Assembly: GCF_030285625.1 (NCBI RefSeq)
Contig: NZ_CP127294.1
Coordinates: 1,498,001-1,562,000, forward strand
Length of the DNA: 64,000 bases
Source: Amycolatopsis sp. 2-15
GTDB taxonomy: Bacteria > Actinomycetota > Actinomycetes > Mycobacteriales > Pseudonocardiaceae
Reading direction: 5' to 3'
Position numbers and translations under genes: made by a program
In this document: positions 24,032-31,861 of the stretch, one piece after another
Position numbering within the stretch: position 1 is the first letter of the stretch
How the letters are laid out: each line of letters starts with the position of its first letter
Notes under the pieces: generated by a model
Database searches by the model: none
Seen by the model: the letters and a program-made list of their open reading frames with translations, nothing else
What the model was told of the DNA's origin: nothing

Positions 24032-25720
24032 TCAGAGGTCGAGCGTGAATGGCACCTCGACCTGTGCCCGATCGGACATCCACTCGCGCAAGGCCTTCGT
24101 GGCCAGCACGTCGTCCTCGTTGTACTGCAGGAGACGCTCGCGCTGGGTGTCGTCGGGGGTTTCGCCGTCCATGCCCACGGCGTCGCGGTACCAGCGCATC
24201 GACGCTTCGCCGCCGGCCTCCGCGTCGCGCCACCGGAAGCCCGCGACGGGGGCGATCACCTTGAGGCCCTTGCCGCGCGAGCACAGGAACTGGTCGGTGA
24301 CGCTGCGGAAGAGGTCCACCCACTCTTCGGAGTCCACAAAGGACTGCACATCCTTCTTCGCCGGGATCCCCGGGTGGTCGCCGAAGCGCTCGACGGAGCC
24401 GAACAGCCAGCGGTTCTCCGCCAGCGCGTTGTAGCAGTAGGCGCGGAACGTGAGCCCGGCCGCGAGCGTGCGCTCGCGCACGTCGGTGAACCACGCCCAG
24501 AACTCGGCGAACGAACGTGCCTCGTCCGTGGTCGGCAACGGCTCCCACGTGGCGAACGCGCGGTAGCCCTGCTCGACCCCGATGTCGGCGCCCGAGAGCA
24601 GCGTGCCCCACAGGTACGCGCCGGCGTCGCCGAAGCTCTCCATGTCGACGTCGACCTCGACGTCGCCGCGCGGCACCTCGACCTGAGGCGTGCGGCGCAC
24701 CACGGTGAGGTCGGCGAGCCACGCGCGCGCGAGCATGATCGCGTCCGCGAACGTGCCGCCCGTCCAGTTCATCGGCGGCGCCTCGGCGGCCGGGTCGAGC
24801 GCGGCCAGCTTGTCCACAGTGGACACGCCGGCGCGGCGCAGCTCGACGGCGTCCTCGCCGCGCACCACGAGGCTGACGTCGCGGGTCTCGGTGAGCTGCG
24901 CCTCGCACGTCGGCCAGAACGGGCAGCGCCGGCACTCCAGCACGCGCGAGGGCAGGGCCAGGGGTTCGCCGCCGGTCGCGGCCGCGGTGGCGACGGCGAG
25001 GCGGTCGGCGAAGCGCGCGTCGTACTCCGCCAGCGCGCTGCGACCGCCGGGCCAGGTGCCGGCCGTGAGGTCGTGCCAGACCACCACGTCGGCGTCGAGC
25101 CCGATCACGCCGCCGACGGCGCGGCCGGTCTCGGCCCGCCCGTAGGTCTGCAGCATCCGCCGCAGGTGCGCGAGCCGAAGCTGGTCGCGCGGCTGCGAAC
25201 GGACCTTGCGCGTCTCGTCCGGCGTGCGGTGCGCCGGGTCGAGGTCGGTCAGCCCGGTGGTCGACGCGCCCTGGCCGCGGTCGGTGATGCGGTGGCGCAC
25301 CACGAGCACCGGCACGTACCCGGTCGCGGTGCGCACGAGCAGGTCGACGCCGCCGCGCCGGTGCCCGACCGGGTCGGCGTGCAGCAGCGGGCCCCAGATG
25401 AACCGCGCACCCTCGGCGAAGGCCTCCTCCGTGAGCCGCACACGGTCGGCAGCGGGCAAGTCACGCGGGATGCGCACCCAGGCCGCGTCACCGCTGGTCG
25501 TATCAGGGCCCACCGCAGCGGGGCCCGTGGCATCGGTGGTCGCCTCGACGAGGCGCCGCAGGATCGCCTCGCGGTGCGCCGTCGCGTCGGCGATCCGCTG
25601 CTGCGCCGTGGGATCCGGCGGCGGCAGCGGGACGTCGCGCATCGCGGGGTCGTGCTCCAGATGCACACGACGACGGCAGCGACTGACCGCTCCGGCGTCG
25701 AGCAGCACCTCGTTACCCAT
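24032..25720 (-). CDS. TM0106 family RecB-like nuclease with Fe-S-type cysteines
   Basis: A 562-residue protein. The N-terminal half is RecB/Cas4-like: C15 (SRCRRRVHLEHDP) plus the downstream C-x2-C-x5-C (LECRRCPFWPTCEAQL) form the four-cysteine iron-sulphur arrangement. The PD-(D/E)xK region is around GGVDLLVRTATGYVPVLVVRH. The C-terminal half is RNase_H_2/DEDD-like: VDVDMESFGD (DxE) and YNEDDVLATKALREWM. Members are presumed single-strand DNA exonucleases in repair or replication restart; biochemical data are scarce. The ATG start has AAGGTGA upstream. The gene stands alone, close to a GNAT gene. Confidence 0.9.
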   Translation of the reverse strand: MGNEVLLDAGAVSRCRRRVHLEHDPAMRDVPLPPPDPTAQQRIADATAHREAILRRLVEATTDATGPAAVGPDTTSGDAAWVRIPRDLPAADRVRLTEEAFAEGARFIWGPLLHADPVGHRRGGVDLLVRTATGYVPVLVVRHRITDRGQGASTTGLTDLDPAHRTPDETRKVRSQPRDQLRLAHLRRMLQTYGRAETGRAVGGVIGLDADVVVWHDLTAGTWPGGRSALAEYDARFADRLAVATAAATGGEPLALPSRVLECRRCPFWPTCEAQLTETRDVSLVVRGEDAVELRRAGVSTVDKLAALDPAAEAPPMNWTGGTFADAIMLARAWLADLTVVRRTPQVEVPRGDVEVDVDMESFGDAGAYLWGTLLSGADIGVEQGYRAFATWEPLPTTDEARSFAEFWAWFTDVRERTLAAGLTFRAYCYNALAENRWLFGSVERFGDHPGIPAKKDVQSFVDSEEWVDLFRSVTDQFLCSRGKGLKVIAPVAGFRWRDAEAGGEASMRWYRDAVGMDGETPDDTQRERLLQYNEDDVLATKALREWMSDRAQVEVPFTLDL

Positions 25721-25835
25721 GACGATCACCTTATCCGCCCCCACCGACAGAACTGCCTTTCCATGCTGCGAGCCGACATGCCCGGCCCCACTCGGACCAG
25801 TAAGTTCGACCACGACGAGTAGCAGGAGGTGGGCC

Positions 25836-26300
25836 ATGGCGCGCAAGGCCAAGCAGGACGCGGGTGAAGCTCGGATCACCCCCAAGAAGGCGAAGAACGC
25901 GATCGCGGTGGCCAAGGTGCTCGGGCCGGCCGTGATCCCGGTCGTCGCGCCGTACGCGGTGCGCGCGGCGGGCGCGGCCCGGGAGCTGTACGACCGCTAC
26001 CAGGCGCGCAAGCTCGGCGTCGCCGTCGACCAGCTCGGCGAGTTCTCCGGCCGCGGTGCCGCGCTGCACGCGCGGATCGCCGGGCTCGTGCAGGGGCTGA
26101 GCGAGCTCAGGAAGTCGAGCAAGGCCACCGACGCCGACGCGAAGTTCGCGACCGACACCCAGGGCACCCTCGAACAGCTGTCGGCCACGGTCCGCGCGGC
26201 CGAGCGGATGCCCGCCGGCCGGCGCAAGGCCGCGCACCGCGCGGTCGCGAGCGAGCTCGACTCCCTGGAAGAGCAGCTGCTGCACCGGCTCGGCGTCTGA
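25836..26300 (+). CDS. DUF6474-like protein, 154 aa
   Basis: A small basic protein (MARKAKQDAGEARITPKKAK) with a helix-rich body: a short hydrophobic stretch (AVAKVLGPAVIPVVAPYAVRAA) followed by charged helices (ELYDRYQARKLGVAVDQL, EQLSATVRAAERMP). The ribosome site GCAGGAGG is strong. The hydrophobic stretch could sit on the membrane or pack inside a helical bundle. Function is unknown; I recall such proteins as a conserved actinomycete family of unknown function. It is divergent from the nuclease and convergent with HxlR, with a strong hairpin after the stop. Confidence 0.65.
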   Translation: MARKAKQDAGEARITPKKAKNAIAVAKVLGPAVIPVVAPYAVRAAGAARELYDRYQARKLGVAVDQLGEFSGRGAALHARIAGLVQGLSELRKSSKATDADAKFATDTQGTLEQLSATVRAAERMPAGRRKAAHRAVASELDSLEEQLLHRLGV

Positions 26301-26305
26301 GCGCG

Positions 26306-26343
26306 AGCCGGGCCGCTCACCCGAAGTGGTGACCGGCCCGGCT
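26306..26343. terminator. Bidirectional terminator hairpin
   Basis: The stem AGCCGGGCCG/CGGCCCGGCT (10 bp) continues after a C-C mismatch into TCACC/GGTGA, with a 6-nt loop. It lies 6 nt after the DUF6474-like gene and 14 nt after the end of the convergent HxlR gene. Confidence 0.8.
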
Positions 26344-26356
26344 TCGGCCGGCAGCG

Positions 26357-26698
26357 TCAAGACGGCAGCGGGATCCACTTGTGCGACCACGTGATCACGG
26401 CGTCGAGAACCGGTTCCAGGTCCTGGCTCTTCGCGGTGAGGTGGTACTCCACCTGCAGCGGCGTGGCGGTGAGGACCCGCTTCTCCAGCAGGCCCTCCTC
26501 CTCCAGCGTCCGCAGCCGCTGCGCCAGCATCGTGTCGCTGATGCCGGGCACCGCGGCCTTGATCAGGGCGTAGCGGTGGTGACCGGTGAAGACCGCACGC
26601 AGGATCGCGCCCGTCCAGCGCGTGCCGATCAGCTCGATCGCCGCGTGGAAGCGCGTGCACACGCGGTGGGCTTCCTCCTCGTGCCGGTCCACGGCCAT
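26357..26698 (-). CDS. HxlR-family winged-helix regulator
   Basis: A 113-residue regulator with the HxlR signature: an N-terminal Cys (RVCTRFHAAIELIGTRWTGA), recognition region YALIKAAVPGISDTMLAQRL and wing EEGLLEKRVLTATPLQVEYHL. It lies 4 nt downstream of the FMN reductase gene and is probably co-transcribed with it. HxlR proteins of this kind often respond to oxidants or electrophilic quinones through that Cys. Here the palindrome 42 nt upstream of the operon is the likely binding site. The redox role is inferred from family and neighbour. Confidence 0.9.
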   Translation of the reverse strand: MAVDRHEEEAHRVCTRFHAAIELIGTRWTGAILRAVFTGHHRYALIKAAVPGISDTMLAQRLRTLEEEGLLEKRVLTATPLQVEYHLTAKSQDLEPVLDAVITWSHKWIPLPS

Positions 26699-26702
26699 AA
26701 CC

Positions 26703-27272
26703 TCAGTCGCCCGAGCGCAGCGGCGCCAGCGACGCGGTGACCCGCACCAGCTCGTCGAACATGGTCTTGGCGGCGTTCTCGACGATGTCGTTGGGCACGA
26801 ACTCGCCGGCCTCGTTGAGGAACTGGTTGACGAACGGGATCGACACCGCGTCGAACACCGGGGTCATGCGCAGCGTCGTCACGACCTGCTTGATCTGCTG
26901 CGCCGCGCGCGTGCCCGCCGCGACGCCGCCGTAGCTGACCAGGCCGACCGCCTTGTAGATCCACTCGTTGTGGAGGTAGTCGAGCGCGTTCTTCAGCTCG
27001 GCGTTGTAGCCGTAGTTGTACTCCGGCATCACGAAGACGAACGCGTCCGCTTCGGCGACCTTCGCGCTCCAGTCCTTGGTGTGCTGGTGCTCGTACTGAC
27101 CGAGGCGCGGGTGCTTCGGCTCGTTGAAGAACGGCAGGTTGACCTCGGCGAGGTCCACGAGCTCGACGTCGAAGCCGCCGTGCTCGATCGCCGCGGACTC
27201 CGTCCACTTCGCCACCGGCAGGCCCACCCGGCCCGGTCGCGTGCTCGCCAGGATGATCTCAAGCTTCGGCAA
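26703..27272 (-). CDS. NADPH-dependent FMN reductase-like flavoprotein
   Basis: A 189-residue flavodoxin-fold enzyme. The FMN phosphate-binding segment is ILASTRPGRVGLPVAKW, and the hallmark MPEYNYGYNAELKNALDY contacts the isoalloxazine ring. Start: TTG at 27272 with GGAGGAGG and a second GGAGG upstream; the longer frame has no ribosome site. It reduces quinones, azo compounds or free flavin with NAD(P)H. It heads an operon with the HxlR regulator, so it probably detoxifies the inducing quinone-like compound. Confidence 0.9.
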   Translation of the reverse strand: MPKLEIILASTRPGRVGLPVAKWTESAAIEHGGFDVELVDLAEVNLPFFNEPKHPRLGQYEHQHTKDWSAKVAEADAFVFVMPEYNYGYNAELKNALDYLHNEWIYKAVGLVSYGGVAAGTRAAQQIKQVVTTLRMTPVFDAVSIPFVNQFLNEAGEFVPNDIVENAAKTMFDELVRVTASLAPLRSGD

Positions 27273-27313
27273 CGCCTCCGCCTCCTCCCGGCCCGGCAAA
27301 CGCGGGCCGATCG

Positions 27314-27348
27314 ACTAAGGATTCCTGAGTAACTTAGCATTCCTTAGT
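27314..27348. promoter_or_regulatory. 35-bp palindrome, likely HxlR operator
   Basis: Arms ACTAAGGA (27314-27321) and TCCTTAGT (27341-27348) are perfect. The interior also carries partial symmetry (TTCCTGAG, CTTAGCA), so both half-sites contain CTNAG-type repeats. It is AT-rich and lies 42 nt upstream of the FMN reductase start, where the promoter should be, and downstream of the osmoprotectant ABC operon. Confidence 0.65.
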
Positions 27349-27369
27349 GAACGGCCCGCGTTCGGCCGG

Positions 27370-28341
27370 TTACTTGATGAACCCCTTGTCGAGCATCCAC
27401 TGGTGCGCGACCACGCCGGCGTCCTTGCCGTCGACGTCGACCTGCTTGCACAGCTGCACCATCTGCTCGTTGTCGATCGCCGCGGTCACCTTCTCCAGCG
27501 GCCCGCGGATCGCGGGGTGCTGGTTCAGGAAGTCCGTGCGCGTCGTCACCGCGGCGTTGTACTGCGGGAACGCCTTCTTGTCGTCCTCCAGCACGCGCAG
27601 GTTGAGCCCCGAGATGCGGCCGTCGGTCGTGAACACCTCGCCGACCGGGCACGTGCCGTTGGCCACGGCGGAGTAGATCGTGCCGATGCCGAAGTTCTCG
27701 ATCTTCGGGTTCTGGAAGCCGTACGCCTTGACCGCCGCCGGGAAACCGTCCTGGCGGCTGGTGAACTCCGTCTCCAGGCAGAACCGCGCCTGGTCGGGCT
27801 TCTGCTTGAGGAAGTTCGCCAGGTCGGTGGTGGTCTTGAGGTTGTTCTGCTTGGCGTAGGCGTCCGTCGTGGCGAACGCGTACTGATCGTTGAGCGGCGA
27901 GTACTTGAGCCAGGTGACGCCGTTCTTCTCGGCGTCGGCCTTCGCGGTCGCGTCGTACTGCGCCTGCTCGCCACCCGGGACCGGCAGCTCGTTGCCCTGG
28001 TAGTTGATCCAGCCGGTGCCGGTGTACTCCCAAGTGACGTCGGTCTGGCCGTTGAGCAGCGCCTGGCGTGACGAGTTGGACCCCTTGATGTCGGTGAGGT
28101 CCACGACGTCGGCGCCGGCGGCGCTCAGCGCCATCTCGGCCATGTAGCCCAGGATGATGTTCTCGGTGAAGTCCTTCGACCCCACCACCACCCGCACGCC
28201 CTGCACGCCGGGGATCGGCTGGATGGAACCGGGCTGGATCGCATACGGCACGGACGTGTTGAGGTCGAGCCCGCACGCCGAGAGCGTCCCGGCGAGCAGC
28301 GCGGCCCCCGCGAGGGCGCCCGCCTTCTTCAGGACGTTCAT
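27370..28341 (-). CDS. Glycine betaine/osmoprotectant ABC transporter substrate-binding lipoprotein
   Basis: A 323-residue lipoprotein: signal peptide MNVLKKAGALAGAALLAGTL and lipobox LSAC with lipidated C23. The OpuAC/ProX-type fold is shown by VVVGSKDFTENIILGYMAEM and DVTWEYTGTGWINYQ. It captures betaine, choline or a related quaternary amine outside the membrane. Last gene of a four-gene operon; its ATG overlaps the permease stop as TGATG. Exact ligand specificity is not readable, though the aromatic residues that form the cation cage are in the expected regions. Confidence 0.9.
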   Translation of the reverse strand: MNVLKKAGALAGAALLAGTLSACGLDLNTSVPYAIQPGSIQPIPGVQGVRVVVGSKDFTENIILGYMAEMALSAAGADVVDLTDIKGSNSSRQALLNGQTDVTWEYTGTGWINYQGNELPVPGGEQAQYDATAKADAEKNGVTWLKYSPLNDQYAFATTDAYAKQNNLKTTTDLANFLKQKPDQARFCLETEFTSRQDGFPAAVKAYGFQNPKIENFGIGTIYSAVANGTCPVGEVFTTDGRISGLNLRVLEDDKKAFPQYNAAVTTRTDFLNQHPAIRGPLEKVTAAIDNEQMVQLCKQVDVDGKDAGVVAHQWMLDKGFIK

Positions 28342-29120
28342 CAGCGCAGCCCCTTCGGTCCGAAGAACTGTTCCGCCACCGCGCCCAGCCAGTCGACCAG
28401 CAGCGCCAGCGCGACGGCCAGCACGGAGCCGGTGATCAGCACCTTCGTGAGGTTGAGCTTGTAGCCGGTGTCGATCAGCAGGCCGAACCCGCCGGCGTTG
28501 ACGAACATCCCGAACGTCGCGGTACCCACGGCCAGCACGAGCGACGTGCGCAGACCGGCCAGGATCAGCGGGATGGCCAGCGGGAACTCCACGCGCCACA
28601 GCACGGCCGACGAGGACATCCCGATGCCGCGCCCGGCGTCGATCAGCGCCGGGTCCACCTGCTGCAGGCCCACCATCGTGTTCCGCAGCACCGGCAGCAG
28701 CGAGTAGAACGCCAGTGGCAGCGCCGCGACCCACAGCCCGCCGACGGCGCCGGTGACGATGAACCACAGCACGAGCACACCCAGCGCGGGCGCGGCCTGG
28801 CCGATATTGGCGATGGCCAGGAAGACGGGCGCGAGGAACCGCGCCCACCGCCGCGTGACCATGACCCCGAGCGGCACGGCCACGAGTACCACGAGCACCA
28901 CCACGACCAGCGTCATCGCGACGTGGTCGCGCAGCGCGGTGAGCAGCGAAGTGGCGTTGAGCGTGGTCGCCTCGGTGGCGGTGACGCCGGTGCCGAACAC
29001 CCAGCCGAGCGTGACCGCGACCAGCACGACCACGGCGATGGGCTGGGCGAACAGGCGGAAGCGCTCCGCGCCACGGGAACCGGATTCGGTGGAGAAGCCC
29101 GCTTCGACGACGGCTGTCAC
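28341..29120 (-). CDS. Osmoprotectant ABC transporter permease
   Basis: A 259-residue protein with six or so membrane helices and the BPD permease EAA-type loop (VDPALIDAGRGIGMSSSAVLW, then RVEFPLAIPLILAGLRTSL), which docks to the ATPase. GTG start at 29120 overlaps the ATPase-CBS reading frame as GTGA, so coupling is likely. It is the second permease of the operon, matching the OpuC/ProW-type two-permease layout; the other is at 30296-30943. Confidence 0.9.
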   Translation of the reverse strand: MTAVVEAGFSTESGSRGAERFRLFAQPIAVVVLVAVTLGWVFGTGVTATEATTLNATSLLTALRDHVAMTLVVVVLVVLVAVPLGVMVTRRWARFLAPVFLAIANIGQAAPALGVLVLWFIVTGAVGGLWVAALPLAFYSLLPVLRNTMVGLQQVDPALIDAGRGIGMSSSAVLWRVEFPLAIPLILAGLRTSLVLAVGTATFGMFVNAGGFGLLIDTGYKLNLTKVLITGSVLAVALALLVDWLGAVAEQFFGPKGLR

Positions 29121-29380
29121 TGCGTCACACCCCCGACCGTCTCGTGATCGTCGGCGTGGTCGTCGCGCAGCTGCTGGATCGTGTTGATCACGGTGTCCAG
29201 CTCGATCGTGCCCGCGAACTCGCCGCGCGCCCCGGTGACCGGCACCGCACCGCCTTCGGCGAGCATGGCCTCGAGCGCGTCCTGCAGCGTCGACTGCAGG
29301 CTCACGATGTCGCGCAACGGCTTGCCCGCGTCGGCGAGCGAGGTCGCCGCGGTGAGCTGACGCCGGTGCACCCAGCGCAT
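29117..29380 (-). CDS. CBS-domain fragment, C-terminal end of the ABC ATPase after an apparent frameshift
   Basis: This frame (MRWVHRRQLTAATSLADAGK...) encodes 87 residues, the second part of a CBS pair: LRDIVSLQSTLQDALEAMLA then AVPVTGARGEFAGTIELDTVI. Its first residues directly continue the ATPase if one base is added before the ATG at 29380; the two frames overlap by 79 nt. There is no ribosome site before that ATG, so it is unlikely to be an independent gene. CBS domains in this ATPase family sense ionic strength or adenosine nucleotides. Confidence 0.7.
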   Translation of the reverse strand: MRWVHRRQLTAATSLADAGKPLRDIVSLQSTLQDALEAMLAEGGAVPVTGARGEFAGTIELDTVINTIQQLRDDHADDHETVGGVTQ

Positions 29381-30303
29381 GGGCGCCGGCGCCGGTCGAG
29401 GACGAGCACGAAGTGCTTGCGCTGGTCGTCGAGCTTGCGCGCGATGTCGGCGGGCGCTTCGTCCTCGCTCGCGGTGAGCGCGTCCTGCTTCAGCTCGACG
29501 TCGCGCACGCGCAGCAGGGTCAGCTGCTTGAGCGAAGCGCCGGCGCCGACGAAGCCGGCGACGGTGTCGTCGGCCGGGTTGGCGAGGATCGCGTCCGGGG
29601 TGTCGTACTGCAGGATCTTCGACTCGTTGCCGAGGACCGCGATCTTGTCACCGAGCTTCACGGCCTCGTCGAAGTCGTGCGTGACGAACACGATCGTCTT
29701 CTTGAGTTCGGTCTGCAGCCGCAGCAGCTCGTCCTGCAGGTTGCCGCGCGTGATGGGGTCCACGGCGCCGAACGGCTCGTCCATCAGCAGCACCGGCGGG
29801 TCGGCCGCGAGCGCGCGGGCCACGCCGACCCGCTGCTGCTGGCCACCGGAGAGCTGGCGCGGGAAGCGGTCCCGGAAGTCGGCCGGGTCCAGGCCGACGA
29901 GGTCCATCATCTCCTCGACGCGCGCGGTCACCCGCTTCTTGTCCCAGCCGAGCAGCCCCGGCACCACGCCGATGTTCTGCGCCACGGTGAAGTGCGGGAA
30001 CAGCCCGGCCTGCTGGATCGCGTAGCCGATGCGGCGGCGCAAGGTGTCGACGTCGAGCTTCAGCGCGTCGTCGCCGCCGATCGTGATGCGCCCGGACGTG
30101 GGCTCGATCAGCCGGTTGATCATCCGCATCGTGGTCGTCTTGCCACAGCCGGACGGGCCGACGAGGACGACGATCTTGCCCGCGGGCACCACCATCGAGA
30201 AGTCGTCGACGGCGGGCGCGCGCGTGCCCGGGTAACGCTTGGTGACGTGTTCCAGCTCGATCTCGGCGCCGGAGACATGGTCGTCGGAAACGTGCTCAGC
30301 CAC
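29302..30303 (-). CDS. Osmoprotectant ABC transporter ATPase, OpuCA/ProV-like, frameshifted near its C-terminus
   Basis: The N-terminal 255 residues form a complete ABC domain: Walker A GPSGCGKTTT, Q-loop YAIQQAGLFP, signature LSGGQQQRVGVARAL, Walker B VLLMDEPFGAVDP and switch His in FVTHDFDEA. A CBS region begins at about residue 255. After LVLDRRRRP (near 29386) this frame turns into a low-complexity Cys/Arg-rich tail, while the correct CBS continuation lies in the next frame (29117-29380). One missing base, probably in a GGCGCC run, explains this. Starts at GTG; overlaps the first permease by 8 nt. Confidence 0.88.
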   Translation of the reverse strand: MAEHVSDDHVSGAEIELEHVTKRYPGTRAPAVDDFSMVVPAGKIVVLVGPSGCGKTTTMRMINRLIEPTSGRITIGGDDALKLDVDTLRRRIGYAIQQAGLFPHFTVAQNIGVVPGLLGWDKKRVTARVEEMMDLVGLDPADFRDRFPRQLSGGQQQRVGVARALAADPPVLLMDEPFGAVDPITRGNLQDELLRLQTELKKTIVFVTHDFDEAVKLGDKIAVLGNESKILQYDTPDAILANPADDTVAGFVGAGASLKQLTLLRVRDVELKQDALTASEDEAPADIARKLDDQRKHFVLVLDRRRRPCAGCTGVSSPRRPRSPTRASRCATS

Positions 30304-30943
30304 GGAGCCCCCTCGGTACGGTCAATCGCTTGATCAGGACGTAGATGGCGTCGAGCACGAGCGCGAGGATGACGACGCCGACGGTGCCCGTGAGGGCCTG
30401 GTTGAGCGAGTTGGCGCTCCCTGCGTTCGTGAGGCCCGAGAAGACCTCGGACCCCAGGCCGGGGCCCTTCGCGTAGGCCGCGATCACCGCGATGCCCATC
30501 AGCATCTGCGTCGCGACGCGCATGCCGGTGAGGATCGCCGGCCACGCCAGCCGCAGCTCGACGCGGGTGAGCACGGAGACCCGGCCCATCCCGATGCCGC
30601 GCGCGGCATCGGTTACCGCCGGATCGACGCCGGCCAGGCCGACGATCGTGTTCCGCACGATGGGGAGCAGGCCGTAGAGCACCAGCGCGATGACCGCGGT
30701 GGTGGAGCCGAGTCCCGAGAGCGGGATCAGCAGCCCGAGGAGGGCGAAGGAGGGAACGGTCAGGATCGTGCTGGCCAGCGCCGTGGCGACGGCCGATCCA
30801 ATGGGACTGCGGTACACGGCGATGCCGATCGCCACGCCCAGTACGGCGGCGAGGATCGTGCACTGCACGACCATGCTCGTGTGCAGGTACGCCTGCAGCC
30901 ACAGCCGGTCCCACCGGTCCGAGATGTACTCGAAGAGGTTCAT
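30296..30943 (-). CDS. Osmoprotectant ABC transporter permease (first gene of operon)
   Basis: A 215-residue, five- to six-helix protein. The permease docking loop VDPAVTDAARGIGMGRVSVL and the helix VVQCTILAAVLGVAIGIAVY are typical of OpuCB/ProW. It is the first gene of the permease-ATPase-permease-binding-protein operon reading toward 27370. The upstream 295 nt hold the palindrome at 31164-31173 and no recognised riboswitch; the promoter is not obvious. Confidence 0.9.
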   Translation of the reverse strand: MNLFEYISDRWDRLWLQAYLHTSMVVQCTILAAVLGVAIGIAVYRSPIGSAVATALASTILTVPSFALLGLLIPLSGLGSTTAVIALVLYGLLPIVRNTIVGLAGVDPAVTDAARGIGMGRVSVLTRVELRLAWPAILTGMRVATQMLMGIAVIAAYAKGPGLGSEVFSGLTNAGSANSLNQALTGTVGVVILALVLDAIYVLIKRLTVPRGLRG

Positions 30944-31163
30944 GCGTATTCGTTCTCCTGCCGCTAGTGAGGAGCCCCAGACGTCACCCGTTCGGAGTAG
31001 CTCATCAACCGGCAGGGTGACTACCCAGAACGAACGCGGACCAAACCTCCCGTCTCACCGTTGGTCAGGCCACCGTTTCGCATCCTGAGACGATCGGCAA
31101 CCGAAGCAAGTGGCCTGGCCGGGCGGTCGTCACCTGATCGCAACGCTGCAACCAGCATTTACT

Positions 31164-31173
31164 TGAACGTTCA
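31164..31173. promoter_or_regulatory. 10-bp palindrome between osmoprotectant operon and copper-related genes
   Basis: TGAACGTTCA is a perfect palindrome about 65 nt upstream of the GTG start of the membrane gene at 31239. The 30944-31238 space otherwise shows no clear feature. It could bind a TetR- or GntR-type dimer; no candidate regulator is adjacent. Confidence 0.25.
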
Positions 31174-31238
31174 CCAAGACAAAGCTCACAGGCCGGGAGC
31201 GCTCGATCACCCGCCGGAGTGCCGATAAGCTGCTGTCC

Positions 31239-31784
31239 GTGAGCACCCGCACCCGGCACCGCGGCGCGCTGGCCGCTGCGCGCGGCGGGCTGCTCGCGGC
31301 CAGTTCGGCGTCACTCGCGGTGACCGCCCACGGCGTCGCCGACGGCGGGCTGCCCGACCCGGCGCTCACGGTCCTGCTCACCGGCCTGCTCGGCTGGACG
31401 GCCACCGCGCTCGCGGGCAAGGCCCGCGGCCGCCTCGCGACCGTCGCCGTGCTCGGGGCCGGCCAGCTGGTGATGCACCTGCTGCTGACCACGCTCGCGA
31501 ACCACGACGCTCACCCGGCTGCGGGCTGGGCGAGCGGCTGGACGATGACGGCTTCGCACGCCGTCGCCACCTTGCTCACGGCCCTGCTGCTGGCGCGCGC
31601 CGACGCGCTGCTGCTGGCCGTGCTCCACGTGGTGCGAGCGTTTCTGCCGCTCCTCACACCGCCACTGCCCGTGCCCGCCGGCGCGGCCGTGGCACTCCCG
31701 CCGCGGCCCGTGCGGTCCGTGGCGATCCTCGACGTCGAGCTGCGGCGCGTCCGCGGCCGGCGCGGGCCACCTGCGCTGCCCTGA
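31239..31784 (+). CDS. Hypothetical membrane protein next to ycnI-copC-copD
   Basis: About 181 residues starting at GTG, with four or five hydrophobic segments (RGGLLAASSASLAVTAHGVA, LTVLLTGLLGWTATALAGKA, LVMHLLLTTLANH, LLTALLLARADALLLAVLHVV) and a basic C-terminal tail. His residues (HLLLTTLANHDAHP) cluster between helices, which could bind a metal. It precedes the copper-associated trio, so a role in copper handling is likely by context. A hairpin after its stop separates it from ycnI. I do not recognise the family. Confidence 0.65.
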   Translation: MSTRTRHRGALAAARGGLLAASSASLAVTAHGVADGGLPDPALTVLLTGLLGWTATALAGKARGRLATVAVLGAGQLVMHLLLTTLANHDAHPAAGWASGWTMTASHAVATLLTALLLARADALLLAVLHVVRAFLPLLTPPLPVPAGAAVALPPRPVRSVAILDVELRRVRGRRGPPALP

Positions 31785-31807
31785 ACCCCGATTTCCCTTT
31801 CCCCTCA

Positions 31808-31837
31808 CCGGTGGAGCCCCCGAAGGCGCTCCACCGG
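31808..31837 (+). terminator. Hairpin before ycnI (terminator or attenuator)
   Basis: Perfect 10-bp arms CCGGTGGAGC and GCTCCACCGG enclose a 10-nt loop. It lies 24 nt after the membrane gene's stop and 24 nt before the ycnI start. It may end the first transcript or fold in the ycnI leader. Confidence 0.55.
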
Positions 31838-31861
31838 ATCGCCCCCTGTTCAGGAGCAGTT

